DNA from: a virus
Length of the DNA: 21,249 nt
Virus record (IMG/VR): IMGVR_UViG_3300033144_000504
Span: 1-21,249 of that record
Direction: 5' to 3' (one strand)
Translations under genes and position numbers: made by a program
The notes under the pieces: model-generated
Seen by the model: only the letters and a program-made list of their open reading frames with translations
What the model was told of the DNA's origin: nothing
Databases searched by the model: none
Shown: piece by piece, positions 7,834 to 15,320 of the stretch
Position numbering within the stretch: position 1 is the stretch's first letter
Layout: each line of letters begins with the position of its first letter

Positions 7834-8365
7834 CGTAATGATAGATATGGAGACTCTGAGTACAGATCCTGATTGTGTTATTCTAACAATCGGTGCTGTT
7901 CGTTTTGATCCTATGGGTAATGGAGTCGCAGAAAAACTAGAACTACGTCCTGAAATAGATTCACAAACTGAAGATTTTAATAGACACATAAATCCAGATA
8001 CACTAAGGTGGTGGGGAGAACAAAGTGAAGAAGCAATCAATGAAGCAATGGGCGACAACGATAGAATCTCGTTTAAAGATGCTATGGATAAACTCTATAA
8101 ATTCTGTTGGAACCGTAGAGCAGTTTGGAGTAATGGTGCTGGTTTTGATGTTGTTGTGGCTGAAAACGCCTTTAGGCAATTAGAAATGTCGATACCTTGG
8201 CCCTTCTATACTATTAGAGATACAAGAACAATTTATGATCTTTGTAATGTGTCTCTTAAAGATGGTCAAGCAGTAACGTCTCACAAGGCTGTAGAAGATG
8301 CAGAACATCAAGCAGTCGTTGTGCAACGTGCATATCAGAAACTTAAACAAGCAGGACTTAAATGA
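7823..8365 (+). CDS. DexA-like DnaQ-fold 3'-5' exonuclease
   Basis: The 180-residue protein is a DEDD-type 3'-5' exonuclease. Exo I is MIDMET with D8 and E10, exo II includes the GAGFD segment with D109, and exo III is SHKAVEDAEHQ with H154 and D159. SNGAGFD and PFYTIRDTRT are typical of the Rv2179c/ExoVIII-type branch, which includes T4 DexA, a single-strand DNA exonuclease. It is somewhat shorter than T4 DexA (about 227 residues). The start overlaps the dioxygenase stop by 11 bases but has its own Shine-Dalgarno site and promoter. Its last bases overlap the next ATG (ATGA). An RNA substrate is an alternative to DNA, since the branch includes exoribonucleases. Confidence 0.88.
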   Translation: MANDVMIDMETLSTDPDCVILTIGAVRFDPMGNGVAEKLELRPEIDSQTEDFNRHINPDTLRWWGEQSEEAINEAMGDNDRISFKDAMDKLYKFCWNRRAVWSNGAGFDVVVAENAFRQLEMSIPWPFYTIRDTRTIYDLCNVSLKDGQAVTSHKAVEDAEHQAVVVQRAYQKLKQAGLK

Positions 8366-8943
8366 GTATACAGTCAGACATTGACATAGACTTTGGGGAC
8401 AGAACTCAATTATTGAAATTGATTAAGCATGTTCCTGCGGCAATGCGTGATGTACAGCCTATGAAAAAACATCCAACTGGCGTATACATAACAGATGTAC
8501 CCTACGATCCTGTAAATGATATGTGTTCTTTAGATTATAAAGAAGCAGATCAAAGAGGGTACTTCAAGTTAGACTTATTGAATGTAAACGTCTATCAACA
8601 TGTACAAGACGAGTTGCATTTGATAAGTCTAATGGCAGAACCAAACTGGGAACGATTGAAAGAGCGGGACTTTGTAGAAAAACTAATACATCTTAACAAA
8701 CAATATGATGTTATGCAAAAGATGCCTGAGCCCATTAATAGTATTCCTAGATTGGCAATGTTTCTTGCTGTGATTCGTCCAGCAAAGAGAAATCTTATTG
8801 GTCATACATATAAAGACATAAGTAATAGTGTATGGATTGATAACAATACGGGGTATGTGTTTAAAAAATCACATGCTGTCGCATATGCACATCTTGTTGT
8901 AGTGCATATGAACTTATTAGAGGAGAAGGATGGGACAATATGA
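8362..8943 (+). CDS. Miniature DnaE-like (DNA polymerase III alpha core) protein
   Basis: The 193-residue protein carries, in the right order, short segments that recall bacterial DnaE (about 1,100 residues). SDIDIDF (5-11) is like PDFDVDF, which carries two catalytic aspartates. PTGVYITDV (38-46) is like the TGVHAAGVVI segment. YFKLDLLNV (67-75) is like KFDFLGL with the third aspartate, here D71. IPRLAMFLAVIRPAKR (128-143) is like the segment ending in YRPGP. FKKSHAVAYA (167-176) is like FNKSHAAAYAL. All three likely metal-binding aspartates (D8, D10, D71) are kept, yet most of the palm, thumb and fingers, the PHP domain and the clamp- and DNA-binding regions are missing. I recall similar proteins in marine T4-like phages annotated as polymerase III alpha-like. 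Polymerase activity is doubtful. It overlaps the exonuclease gene by ATGA. Confidence 0.75.
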   Translation: MSIQSDIDIDFGDRTQLLKLIKHVPAAMRDVQPMKKHPTGVYITDVPYDPVNDMCSLDYKEADQRGYFKLDLLNVNVYQHVQDELHLISLMAEPNWERLKERDFVEKLIHLNKQYDVMQKMPEPINSIPRLAMFLAVIRPAKRNLIGHTYKDISNSVWIDNNTGYVFKKSHAVAYAHLVVVHMNLLEEKDGTI

Positions 8944-9202
8944 TGAAGTCGTACAACGACAAAGAGAACTATTAGAGGCCGAAGAATGGGCTAAAGGCGT
9001 TAAGGCCGTTCATGCACATTCATTTACGTCACTGTGGTATGAAACAAATCCAGATAGAACAGGTGATGATTTACGTGTGTTAGATGTAGAATATAATGAT
9101 AGTACGGTTCATCGACAATATATTGTATCAGGCAAGACAGAAATAATCGGCACACCATTGAAAGGTGATGCATTAAGAGACAAATATTTAAGTAGGGGAT
9201 AA
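8930..9202 (+). CDS. Small protein of unknown function
   Basis: This is a 90-residue protein with no recognised domain. The N-terminal 30 residues are charged and likely helical (RQRELLEAEEWAKGVKA). The rest looks like short strands. The ATG at 8930 lies within the end of the upstream gene and follows a strong AGGAGAAGG-type ribosome site (about 8920-8929). Its stop overlaps the deformylase ATG (TAATG). The tight overlaps on both sides support it as a real gene. Function unknown. Confidence 0.75.
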   Translation: MGQYDEVVQRQRELLEAEEWAKGVKAVHAHSFTSLWYETNPDRTGDDLRVLDVEYNDSTVHRQYIVSGKTEIIGTPLKGDALRDKYLSRG

Positions 9203-9759
9203 TGGAAGAATTTACACTTGAACTAATACCAGAAAGAGATCCTAGATTAAAGGAACCTTGTGAACCATGGGACTTTAAACTTGACGGTGATCCAACTGAA
9301 TTAATTAAAGCAATGACTAAGGTTATGTTTAATCCTAATCATCCTGGTATTGGTTTAGCGGCACCTCAGTGCGGTGTAATGAAAAATATATTCATCATGG
9401 GTACAGATGAAAAGTTAATGGCTTTTATCAATCCTCAAGTCGATGAACTAAAAGGTGAAAAAGAATTATTCCTAGAAGGGTGTTTAAGTTTTCCTGATCT
9501 ATGGTTACATGTTCCAAGACACTCTGAATGCGTAGTATCTTATCAACAAATTGACGGGGAAGTTGTATCAGACAAACATCTTACTGGTATGCAAGCCCGT
9601 GTATTCTTACATGAGTTTGATCATCTATTAGGCGTAACGTTTGAAGAACGTGTGCAAAGTAAAATGAGTTTAGAATTGGCTAAGAAACGTAGAGCAAAAA
9701 AGATACGTCAAAAGGCTAAGATGATTAAGAGACTTAGTAAGACCGCTTCACTAAAGTAA
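9202..9759 (+). CDS. def: Peptide deformylase
   Basis: This 185-residue metalloenzyme removes the N-terminal formyl group from new polypeptides. All three family motifs are intact: GIGLAAPQ (49-56), EGCLS (92-96) with metal ligand C94, and HEFDH (137-141) with ligands H137 and H141 and catalytic E138. The C-terminus (about 152-185) is a highly basic tail with many Lys and Arg, perhaps for ribosome contact. Deformylases are known in marine T4-like phages, where they are thought to aid turnover or maturation of host and phage proteins. The native metal is usually Fe(II). The 3' end overlaps the 3' end of the minus-strand gene by 26 bases, and no terminator lies between these convergent genes. 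Confidence 0.96.
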   Translation: MEEFTLELIPERDPRLKEPCEPWDFKLDGDPTELIKAMTKVMFNPNHPGIGLAAPQCGVMKNIFIMGTDEKLMAFINPQVDELKGEKELFLEGCLSFPDLWLHVPRHSECVVSYQQIDGEVVSDKHLTGMQARVFLHEFDHLLGVTFEERVQSKMSLELAKKRRAKKIRQKAKMIKRLSKTASLK

Positions 9760-10180
9760 TAGACTTTCGTTTAACTCTTTTCTTTTGAAAGTCAGTCATA
9801 CTGACAATAGGTCCATGTAATAATGTCAATGACTTATTATTGAATGTTCGTAAGAAGGGTTTGAACATTGCCCACTCTGCTTTTAAAAATAAGTGAATAG
9901 GTATTTGACGATTAGATTCCCACCACCAGATATCACCTAACTCTAAAAACTTAAGTCGTTTATCTGCATCGATTATTGCACCATAATCATAGATAGTTGT
10001 AACAAGATCATCACGGTTCTGAACAATACCCACAAAGTCTTGTCCTGCATATTGTAATACTGAAATGAAGGGGTGTGACTCTGTTAATTTTTGAAAAAAG
10101 TCGATTGGTTTCTTTGAATCTGTCATATCTGTAAAGTATTTAGTACGTTGAAAAAAATGGTCAAATTTCTTGGTTGACAC
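9734..10180 (-). CDS. Conserved phage protein of unknown function, only minus-strand gene
   Basis: This 148-residue protein is the sole gene on the minus strand. The C-terminal half has FLELGDIWWWESNRQIPIHLFL (about 79-100) and later HGPIVSMTDFQKKRVKRKS (about 122-140). I recall such segments in conserved but uncharacterised proteins of T4-like cyanophages. There is no signal peptide or catalytic motif that I recognise. The GTG start at 10180 has no visible Shine-Dalgarno site; the ATG 19 codons in (MTDSKK) is an alternative. It overlaps the deformylase gene tail to tail, and its start is only 8 bases from the divergent late promoter at 10188, so the two could interfere. Many short functional modules in T4-like phages are isolated in this way, but no role is claimed. 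Confidence 0.82.
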   Translation of the reverse strand: MSTKKFDHFFQRTKYFTDMTDSKKPIDFFQKLTESHPFISVLQYAGQDFVGIVQNRDDLVTTIYDYGAIIDADKRLKFLELGDIWWWESNRQIPIHLFLKAEWAMFKPFLRTFNNKSLTLLHGPIVSMTDFQKKRVKRKSITLVKRSY

Positions 10181-10187
10181 ACGTAGA

Positions 10188-10195
10188 GATAAATA
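10188..10195 (+). promoter_or_regulatory. Late promoter GATAAATA
   Basis: GATAAATA matches the late promoter form (NATAAATA) reported for T4-like cyanophages and close to T4's TATAAATA. Predicted start is near 10201. AGGAGA (10204-10209) then lies nine bases before GTG 10219. A TTGACA at 10174-10179 with a poor TATTCT (10196-10201) at 16 bases might add a sigma70 start in the same place. Confidence 0.75.
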
Positions 10196-10218
10196 TATTC
10201 TATAGGAGATTAAAATTT

Positions 10219-11019
10219 GTGTCTTACACTACATCAGTATATACATATACAGTCAGACAAGTCGTTGTGGTTCTGTCAGGCACAAGCCCGAGGAAATATA
10301 TGCCAGTTTATTCAAAACCATTAACGTTAAATAAAGGCGTTGACAATCAATTACAGTTTCAGTTTCTGAATCAGGAACAGAAGCCTGTGGATCTATCATC
10401 AATTGCTACAGCAAATCAACAAATATCTTTTAGAGCAATTAATTCAGATGGTACCGAAATCCTTTTAAGAAAAGCATTGACTCCAGTGTTCGATGTCAAT
10501 GGTATTTTTCAATTGAATACGACTGCCGCAGAAATTGAAAACATTGAATCACAACAATGTTATTATTCATTAGAATGGCCAAGTGGTAATCTTAATTTAC
10601 CTGTATTTGTAGATTCTAAAGCAGGAGCAAGAGGAGACTTAAACATAGTTGACTCTATTCTCCCTTCATATGTTCCTTCACAACTAGTTACAATACCCAG
10701 TGATGAAACTTTACCAAATGCAAATGCAAATGCAAACTCTGAAGCAGTAACATTTTACTCAAGTATTATTAATACACAAGACAATCCTGTACTTACTACA
10801 TCAATTGACTACAAAGATTATGTTGGTAACGTAACACTACAAGGTTCTACTCTCGTTGATTCTGGATTCTATGATATCAATTCGTATCGATATGGCAATG
10901 CCGCAAATGGTGCTAGTGAGTCTGGAACTATAGGGTATACTATCAGCGGTTATCATCCGTTTATCAAAGTTAAATTTGAAGCAAATGTGGGTAACATTGT
11001 AACTATTTTGGCAAGATAA
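10219..11019 (+). CDS. Virion/baseplate-type structural protein (BppU-like N-terminal pattern)
   Basis: With GTG 10219 as start the protein has 266 residues. This start is chosen because AGGAGA (10204-10209) is nine bases upstream and the late promoter just before it; a TTG at 10174 lies upstream of that promoter and can be rejected. The segment from MPVYSKPLTLNKGVDNQLQFQFLN (about 28-51) resembles N-terminal domains of phage tail or baseplate proteins such as the BppU type, and I recall close relatives among structural proteins of T4-like cyanophages. The rest is beta-rich. Residues about 168-173 are a short Asn-Ala repeat (NANANAN) coded by repeated GCAAAT, which may link an N-terminal particle-bound part to a C-terminal beta domain. 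Late expression fits a particle protein. Confidence 0.82.
   Translation: MSYTTSVYTYTVRQVVVVLSGTSPRKYMPVYSKPLTLNKGVDNQLQFQFLNQEQKPVDLSSIATANQQISFRAINSDGTEILLRKALTPVFDVNGIFQLNTTAAEIENIESQQCYYSLEWPSGNLNLPVFVDSKAGARGDLNIVDSILPSYVPSQLVTIPSDETLPNANANANSEAVTFYSSIINTQDNPVLTTSIDYKDYVGNVTLQGSTLVDSGFYDINSYRYGNAANGASESGTIGYTISGYHPFIKVKFEANVGNIVTILAR
10713..10735 (+). repeat. Short tandem repeat of GCAAAT in coding sequence
   Basis: About four copies of an AATGCA/GCAAAT six-base unit code for alternating Asn-Ala in the structural protein at 10219-11019. It lies at the junction of the two apparent domains. Such a repeat could vary in copy number by slippage, which would change linker length without shifting frame. 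Confidence 0.7.
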
Positions 11020-11033
11020 GTTATCCAATCTTC

Positions 11034-11062
11034 TTGTTTTCACTCTAAATTTATCGTATAAT
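11034..11062 (+). promoter_or_regulatory. Sigma70-like promoter, predicted near-leaderless start
   Basis: TTGTTT (11034-11039), a 17-base spacer and TATAAT (11057-11062) form a good promoter. Seven bases separate TATAAT from the primase ATG at 11070, so the transcript should start on or within a base of the start codon. No Shine-Dalgarno sequence is present before the gene. It drives primase and helicase. Confidence 0.75.
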
Positions 11063-11069
11063 AACAAGT

Positions 11070-12044
11070 ATGTTTGATATACTTACGATTGTCCCTGGCA
11101 AAAAGAAACAGACGCAGAGTGGATGGACTTCATTCAATGCGCCTTGTTGTCAGCACAATGGGCATAACCCTGATAAAAGAATGCGAGGGGGTATTAAAGC
11201 AGACGGAGATGATTGGCAATATCATTGTTTTAATTGTGGCTTTAAGTGTGGCTTTAAATTAGGTAGAGCAATTAGCAAACGTACACGTAACTTCTTAACG
11301 TGGTGTCATATGCCAGACCAAGATATTAATAAATGGTCTTTGCATTCTATTCAGCACAAAGATTTGTTAGATTCTATTTTACGTAAAAAGAAACAAATTA
11401 AGTTGCCGAAGTTTAAAGAACAACCAATGCCAGAAGGTGAGTTGATTTATACTGCAAACAAAGATCATCAAGTGTATATTGATTACTTGAACAAAAGAGG
11501 ATTACAACATAATGATTATCCTTTTATGGTTAACCCTACAGCACAAGGTAGACAAGCGGAAGGTATAATTATCCCTTATACATATGAAAACAAAGTTGTT
11601 GGTAGTACAATTAGATTTATGGACGACAGAAATCCTAAGTTCATAAATGATCAGCAACAAGGATATGTGTTTGGTGTTGATTTACAAAAAGAAGAATGGC
11701 AAGTTGTATTAGTATTTGAAGGTATCTTTGATGCGATTTCAATGAATGGATTAGCATTGACACATGATACAATTAATGACAATCAAGTTGCTGTAATTAA
11801 CAAATTGGGTAAACGTGTTATTGTTGTTCCTGATCAGGATCAAACAGGTTTAGGCATCTGTGAAAGAGCATTAGAACTAGGTTATGATGTGTCTTTACCC
11901 AACTGGTCAGAAGATATTAAAGATGCAAATGATGCTGTAATTAAATATGGTCGTCTGAATACATTACTAAGTATATTAGACTCTGCTACAAACAGTAAAA
12001 TAAAAGTAGAAGTTATGAGGAATAAAATTGCTAAAAGAATTTAA
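11070..12044 (+). CDS. 61: DNA primase, T4 gp61 type
   Basis: This 324-residue protein matches the T4 gp61 primase (342 residues), which makes RNA primers for lagging-strand synthesis with the gp41 helicase. The N-terminal zinc-binding domain has Cys/His ligands within C26-C27-x-H29 and C53-x2-C56 (YHCFNCGF). The TOPRIM domain has VFEGIFDAIS with E217 and D221, then VVPDQDQTG (253-260 region) with D255 and D257 for metal binding. The zinc-binding and TOPRIM motifs I would expect are visible and appear intact. It starts with ATG 11070 under the promoter at 11034-11062 without a ribosome site. Its last 17 bases overlap the helicase gene, the usual sign of coupled synthesis of two primosome partners. 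Confidence 0.94.
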   Translation: MFDILTIVPGKKKQTQSGWTSFNAPCCQHNGHNPDKRMRGGIKADGDDWQYHCFNCGFKCGFKLGRAISKRTRNFLTWCHMPDQDINKWSLHSIQHKDLLDSILRKKKQIKLPKFKEQPMPEGELIYTANKDHQVYIDYLNKRGLQHNDYPFMVNPTAQGRQAEGIIIPYTYENKVVGSTIRFMDDRNPKFINDQQQGYVFGVDLQKEEWQVVLVFEGIFDAISMNGLALTHDTINDNQVAVINKLGKRVIVVPDQDQTGLGICERALELGYDVSLPNWSEDIKDANDAVIKYGRLNTLLSILDSATNSKIKVEVMRNKIAKRI

Positions 12045-13443
12045 CGTAGAAGTACAAGAATTGTTCTTAAGAATGATGATAACAAACGCAGAGTTGTTTG
12101 TTAGGGTCAATAATATCTTTAACGCAGAAAACTTTGATAGAAGATTAAGACCTGTTGCAGAATTTATGAGAGAACATTCAGAGCAATATAAAATATTGCC
12201 GGACTCTACACAAATCAAAGCAACAACAGGCGAAACAATCGACATGGTCGAGGGTATGGATGAAGGTCATTACGACTGGTTTATGACTGAATTTGAATCG
12301 TTTACTCGTAGACAAGAATTAGAAAGAGCAATCATGTCATCGGCAGACTTGCTAGAGAAAGGTGACTATGATCCTGTTGAAAAGTTAATCAAAGATGCAG
12401 TACAAATATCATTACAAAGAGACTTAGGTATCGATTACTTTGAAGATCCTAGGGCTCGTCTTATGCATCTTAAATCTAGTAATGGTCAAGTATCATGTGG
12501 TTGGCCCTGCTTAGATCAAAAACTCTATGGGGGTTTTAATAAGGGCGAACTGCAAATCTTTGCTGGGGGTTCGGGTTCAGGTAAGTCATTGTTTATGCAA
12601 AATCTATCAGTCAATTGGGTAGAGCAAGGCTTATCAGGGGTGTACATCACACTAGAATTGAGTGAAGAACTATCAGCAATGCGTATTGATTCTATGTTGA
12701 CTGATACCAAGTCTAAGGAAGTATTTAAAGACTTAGACAATGTTGAAATGAAAGTTAAGATGAAACAAAAAGCCGCAGGTAACTTTAGAATTAAATATAT
12801 GCCGGCTCAGTCTACAGTAAATGATTTGAGAGCATATGTTAAAGAATTACAGATACAAACAGGCATGAAATTAGACTTTATGTGTGTTGACTATTTGGAT
12901 TTGTTAATGCCAGTAAGTGCTAAAGTAAGTCCTAGTGACTTGTTTGTTAAAGACAAGTATGTATCAGAAGAATTACGTAACTTGGCAAAAGAGTTTGATT
13001 TAGTATTCGTAACTGCATCACAGTTAAACAGAAGTTCAGTTGATGAAATTGAATTTGATCACAGTCATATCTCAGGTGGTATATCAAAAATCAATACAGC
13101 AGACAACGTATTCGGTATCTTTACGTCACGTAGCATGAGAGAACGCGGTCAGTATCAAATTCAGTTAATGAAGACAAGATCAAGTTCAGGGGTAGGACAA
13201 AAAGTCGAATTAGCATTTGATATTGAGACATTGCGTATTACAGACCCAGGAACTAACGCACCAACACATAATACATCACAACCATCTGCACAAGCAATTA
13301 TGGATAAGTTTAAAACTACATCACAAGTAGGGCAGACTAATGAAATAGTCGAAAATCAAGTAGAGCCTGAAGAAAAAAGAGTCAATGGTGATGTACAAAG
13401 TACAAAATTAAAATCATTACTTAATACTTTGAAAGACAAATAA
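12028..13443 (+). CDS. 41: Replicative DNA helicase, T4 gp41 (DnaB-like) type
   Basis: This 471-residue protein fits T4 gp41 (475 residues), the hexameric 5'-3' helicase that drives the fork and binds primase. An N-terminal helical domain (about 1-140) leads to the RecA-like core. Walker A is GGSGSGKS (180-187), and the Walker B strand is LDFMCVDYLDLL with D288. SQLNRSS, later in the core, fits the DnaB family H3-type motif, and residue segments after it (HISGG, LMKTRSS) fit the loop and arginine-finger region. The start is TTG at 12028, with GAGGAA (12016-12021) upstream and overlap with the primase gene. The C-terminal 70 residues are low in complexity, rich in Gln, Asn and Thr, and may be a flexible tail for partner binding. 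Confidence 0.93.
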   Translation: MLKEFNVEVQELFLRMMITNAELFVRVNNIFNAENFDRRLRPVAEFMREHSEQYKILPDSTQIKATTGETIDMVEGMDEGHYDWFMTEFESFTRRQELERAIMSSADLLEKGDYDPVEKLIKDAVQISLQRDLGIDYFEDPRARLMHLKSSNGQVSCGWPCLDQKLYGGFNKGELQIFAGGSGSGKSLFMQNLSVNWVEQGLSGVYITLELSEELSAMRIDSMLTDTKSKEVFKDLDNVEMKVKMKQKAAGNFRIKYMPAQSTVNDLRAYVKELQIQTGMKLDFMCVDYLDLLMPVSAKVSPSDLFVKDKYVSEELRNLAKEFDLVFVTASQLNRSSVDEIEFDHSHISGGISKINTADNVFGIFTSRSMRERGQYQIQLMKTRSSSGVGQKVELAFDIETLRITDPGTNAPTHNTSQPSAQAIMDKFKTTSQVGQTNEIVENQVEPEEKRVNGDVQSTKLKSLLNTLKDK

Positions 13444-13465
13444 TATCCAAAATGGTCATGGTTGA

Positions 13466-13472
13466 CTAAATA
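13466..13472 (+). promoter_or_regulatory. Late promoter CTAAATA
   Basis: CTAAATA follows the helicase gene. The predicted start is near 13478, on the AAGGAAA ribosome site (13478-13484) before ATG 13493. The element overlaps a TTGACT (13462-13467), which is not matched by a -10 hexamer. Confidence 0.6.
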
Positions 13473-13492
13473 GTAGTAAGGAAATTAAACTT

Positions 13493-13735
13493 ATGCAGAA
13501 GAAAACAAAAAGCCTTTTAGAAGAACTGGAAAATTTTGGTAGTAACCGAGATATACCACATATTGTTGAATCACGCGGCAACAATATCATTACCAGTGCT
13601 GTAAATTTAATTGAATTTATTCAACGCAACTATGATGACGTTCAGGCTGAACAATTAGAAAAGAAACTGCTAAGTGCTATCCGAGGAAGAGACAAGACAC
13701 GTTTTTCAAAAACGATTAAAAAATATCAAGGGTAA
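13493..13735 (+). CDS. Small conserved phage protein, unknown function
   Basis: This 80-residue, largely helical and charged protein has a HIVESRGNNIITSAVNLIEFI segment (about 22-42). It resembles a small conserved protein that I recall from T4-like cyanophages, with unknown role. It has neither signal peptide nor catalytic motif. It is the first gene after a late promoter and directly precedes the large assembly or virion candidate at 13744, so it may be a small head or scaffold component; that is a context guess. A clear AAGGAAA ribosome site is nine bases before ATG. Confidence 0.8.
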   Translation: MQKKTKSLLEELENFGSNRDIPHIVESRGNNIITSAVNLIEFIQRNYDDVQAEQLEKKLLSAIRGRDKTRFSKTIKKYQG

Positions 13736-13743
13736 GCAGTCAA

Positions 13744-15318
13744 ATGAAATTTGATGATGTCATTAAAATAGAAGAAGGTATATTCAACCGCAAACCAAAA
13801 GCCGATCAAATGCCTTCAATTTCTGGTGGAGACTTAACATACAGAGACCAACTAGCACACAAAATTTTTACAACCAACTTTGTAAGTGATTGTTTGAGTT
13901 CAATTCAAGCAGGATTACAATCTGGATTAATTGCGCCTGCAGGTGGTGCAGACGGACCAGACTCTAATATCGATGTTGATGGTAAAACAGATGATGGTCG
14001 TTTAATTCCTGGATTCCAAGAAAAAATGAGAAGAATGTTCAATCCTAAAATGACGGGACATGAAAAATATGGTTACTATGAACCATCTAAAGGTAATCCT
14101 ACAGCATATAATAACTTGACTGGTTCAACCGACAAAATTTGGCAACAGTATACGATCAAGCAATTAAAGCAAGGTGGTTATCCCGCTAATCCTAAGGGAA
14201 TGACAGATCAGGAAATCAAAAGAGCATATCCAGGTTGGAATGGTGCATTAGATGAAAACATTATGGAAAGCCTTGATTATCAATACGTTCAACTGGATAC
14301 TATATTAGAAAGTATTATCGATGAGCAAATTGCAGATCAGAGAGACTTGTATACATTCTTAACTGATTGGTATGGACAATGGATGGCTGGTGTCGATCTT
14401 TCTAAAACTAAAGGGGTATCTAATTCTATCATTAAACAGATACAAGATCAGTACCAAAAATCAAAAAACCCTATGAAGCCAGACATCAATAGACAATTGA
14501 TAAACAAATTAGCACAAGCCGCATGGGGTGCATCAAAATCTGCTGGTGTTATGACTGCTGGCGCAAAAGATGCAGGAGCAAATCCTAAGCAACAAAAAGA
14601 TTTAGAGGATGCGATTGCCGGTGATACTGCTCCTCAGAAAAAAACAAATGGTCATGATGACAGTGTTGATTTTAGAGTAAAAGAGGGTGTCAAATTAGAA
14701 GTCGGTGGTAGACAATTTGTATTTATGGTCAATGGCCCTAACAGACAATGGATTGATGTAGAAACTCAACAACCTGCACAGACAGTTTATGTCAATGCTC
14801 TTAACAAATATGTTAAAGAGAATCCTGAATACCAAGAAGACATGTCTGTTGGTCGACCAACAGTGGATCAACAAGAATTACCATTAGGAGGAGATAATCA
14901 ATCATCTAATCCTACTATTGATACAGCAACAGGTAAAGTTCAAGGTGGCGGTGGCGGCGACCGGAACCCTGAGCCAGCAGAGCCTAAGTCAGGTGGAAGT
15001 AGAGTTAAGGGCGGTGAATATCGGGAACCGGAAGCCAAAAATGACGAGCAAAGTTTTAGTATGTCAAATTATCCCCGAGGCGCTCAACTACAGTCAGGTG
15101 GTCAAACATATACATGGCATGGCGCTAGATGGACAAGTAAAGAAACAGGTCGTATAGCAACTAGAGACATGGCACAAAAACTCAATCAATATGCACTGGA
15201 CCAGTTAGCAAAAGGTGACGTAGGTGGTACAGATTATAGTCAAAAAGATCAAGTTGCAGAATCTCTAACATACTCATCATTAAGAGCAGAAAAAATAGCA
15301 TCATTGAAAACGAGGTAA
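13744..15318 (+). CDS. Large late protein with two degenerate C-terminal repeats, probable virion or assembly protein
   Basis: This 524-residue protein is not recognised. Residues about 34-60 (DQLAHKIFTTNFVSDCLSSI) start a helical region. Around 170-215 lies a helical segment ending in LTDWYGQWMAGVDLSKTKG. A Gly/Pro/Glu-rich low-complexity linker covers about 385-440, with a stretch of Gly at 402-406. Two related units flank it: GVKLEVGGRQFVFMVNGPNRQW...LNKY (about 315-360) and GAQLQSGGQTYTWHGARW...LNQY (about 446-490). Both have G..(L)..GG..(F/Y).(F/W)..(G/A).(R).W, then a region ending in LN-Y. This suggests repeated small beta domains joined by a flexible linker. The gene lies in the late block eight bases after its neighbour. 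A structural or scaffold role is inferred. Confidence 0.75.
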   Translation: MKFDDVIKIEEGIFNRKPKADQMPSISGGDLTYRDQLAHKIFTTNFVSDCLSSIQAGLQSGLIAPAGGADGPDSNIDVDGKTDDGRLIPGFQEKMRRMFNPKMTGHEKYGYYEPSKGNPTAYNNLTGSTDKIWQQYTIKQLKQGGYPANPKGMTDQEIKRAYPGWNGALDENIMESLDYQYVQLDTILESIIDEQIADQRDLYTFLTDWYGQWMAGVDLSKTKGVSNSIIKQIQDQYQKSKNPMKPDINRQLINKLAQAAWGASKSAGVMTAGAKDAGANPKQQKDLEDAIAGDTAPQKKTNGHDDSVDFRVKEGVKLEVGGRQFVFMVNGPNRQWIDVETQQPAQTVYVNALNKYVKENPEYQEDMSVGRPTVDQQELPLGGDNQSSNPTIDTATGKVQGGGGGDRNPEPAEPKSGGSRVKGGEYREPEAKNDEQSFSMSNYPRGAQLQSGGQTYTWHGARWTSKETGRIATRDMAQKLNQYALDQLAKGDVGGTDYSQKDQVAESLTYSSLRAEKIASLKTR

Positions 15319-15320
15319 AA

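Noticed and set aside
8362-8943. A full DNA polymerase III alpha subunit
   Set aside because: At 193 residues it lacks most polymerase domains; only core motifs are present.
10174-10218. TTG 10174 as start of the structural protein
   Set aside because: It lies upstream of the late promoter at 10188 and would put the AGGAGA ribosome site inside the gene; GTG 10219 fits both.
10713-10735. CRISPR-like or regulatory repeat
   Set aside because: It is a short in-frame microsatellite coding for Asn-Ala, with no spacers.
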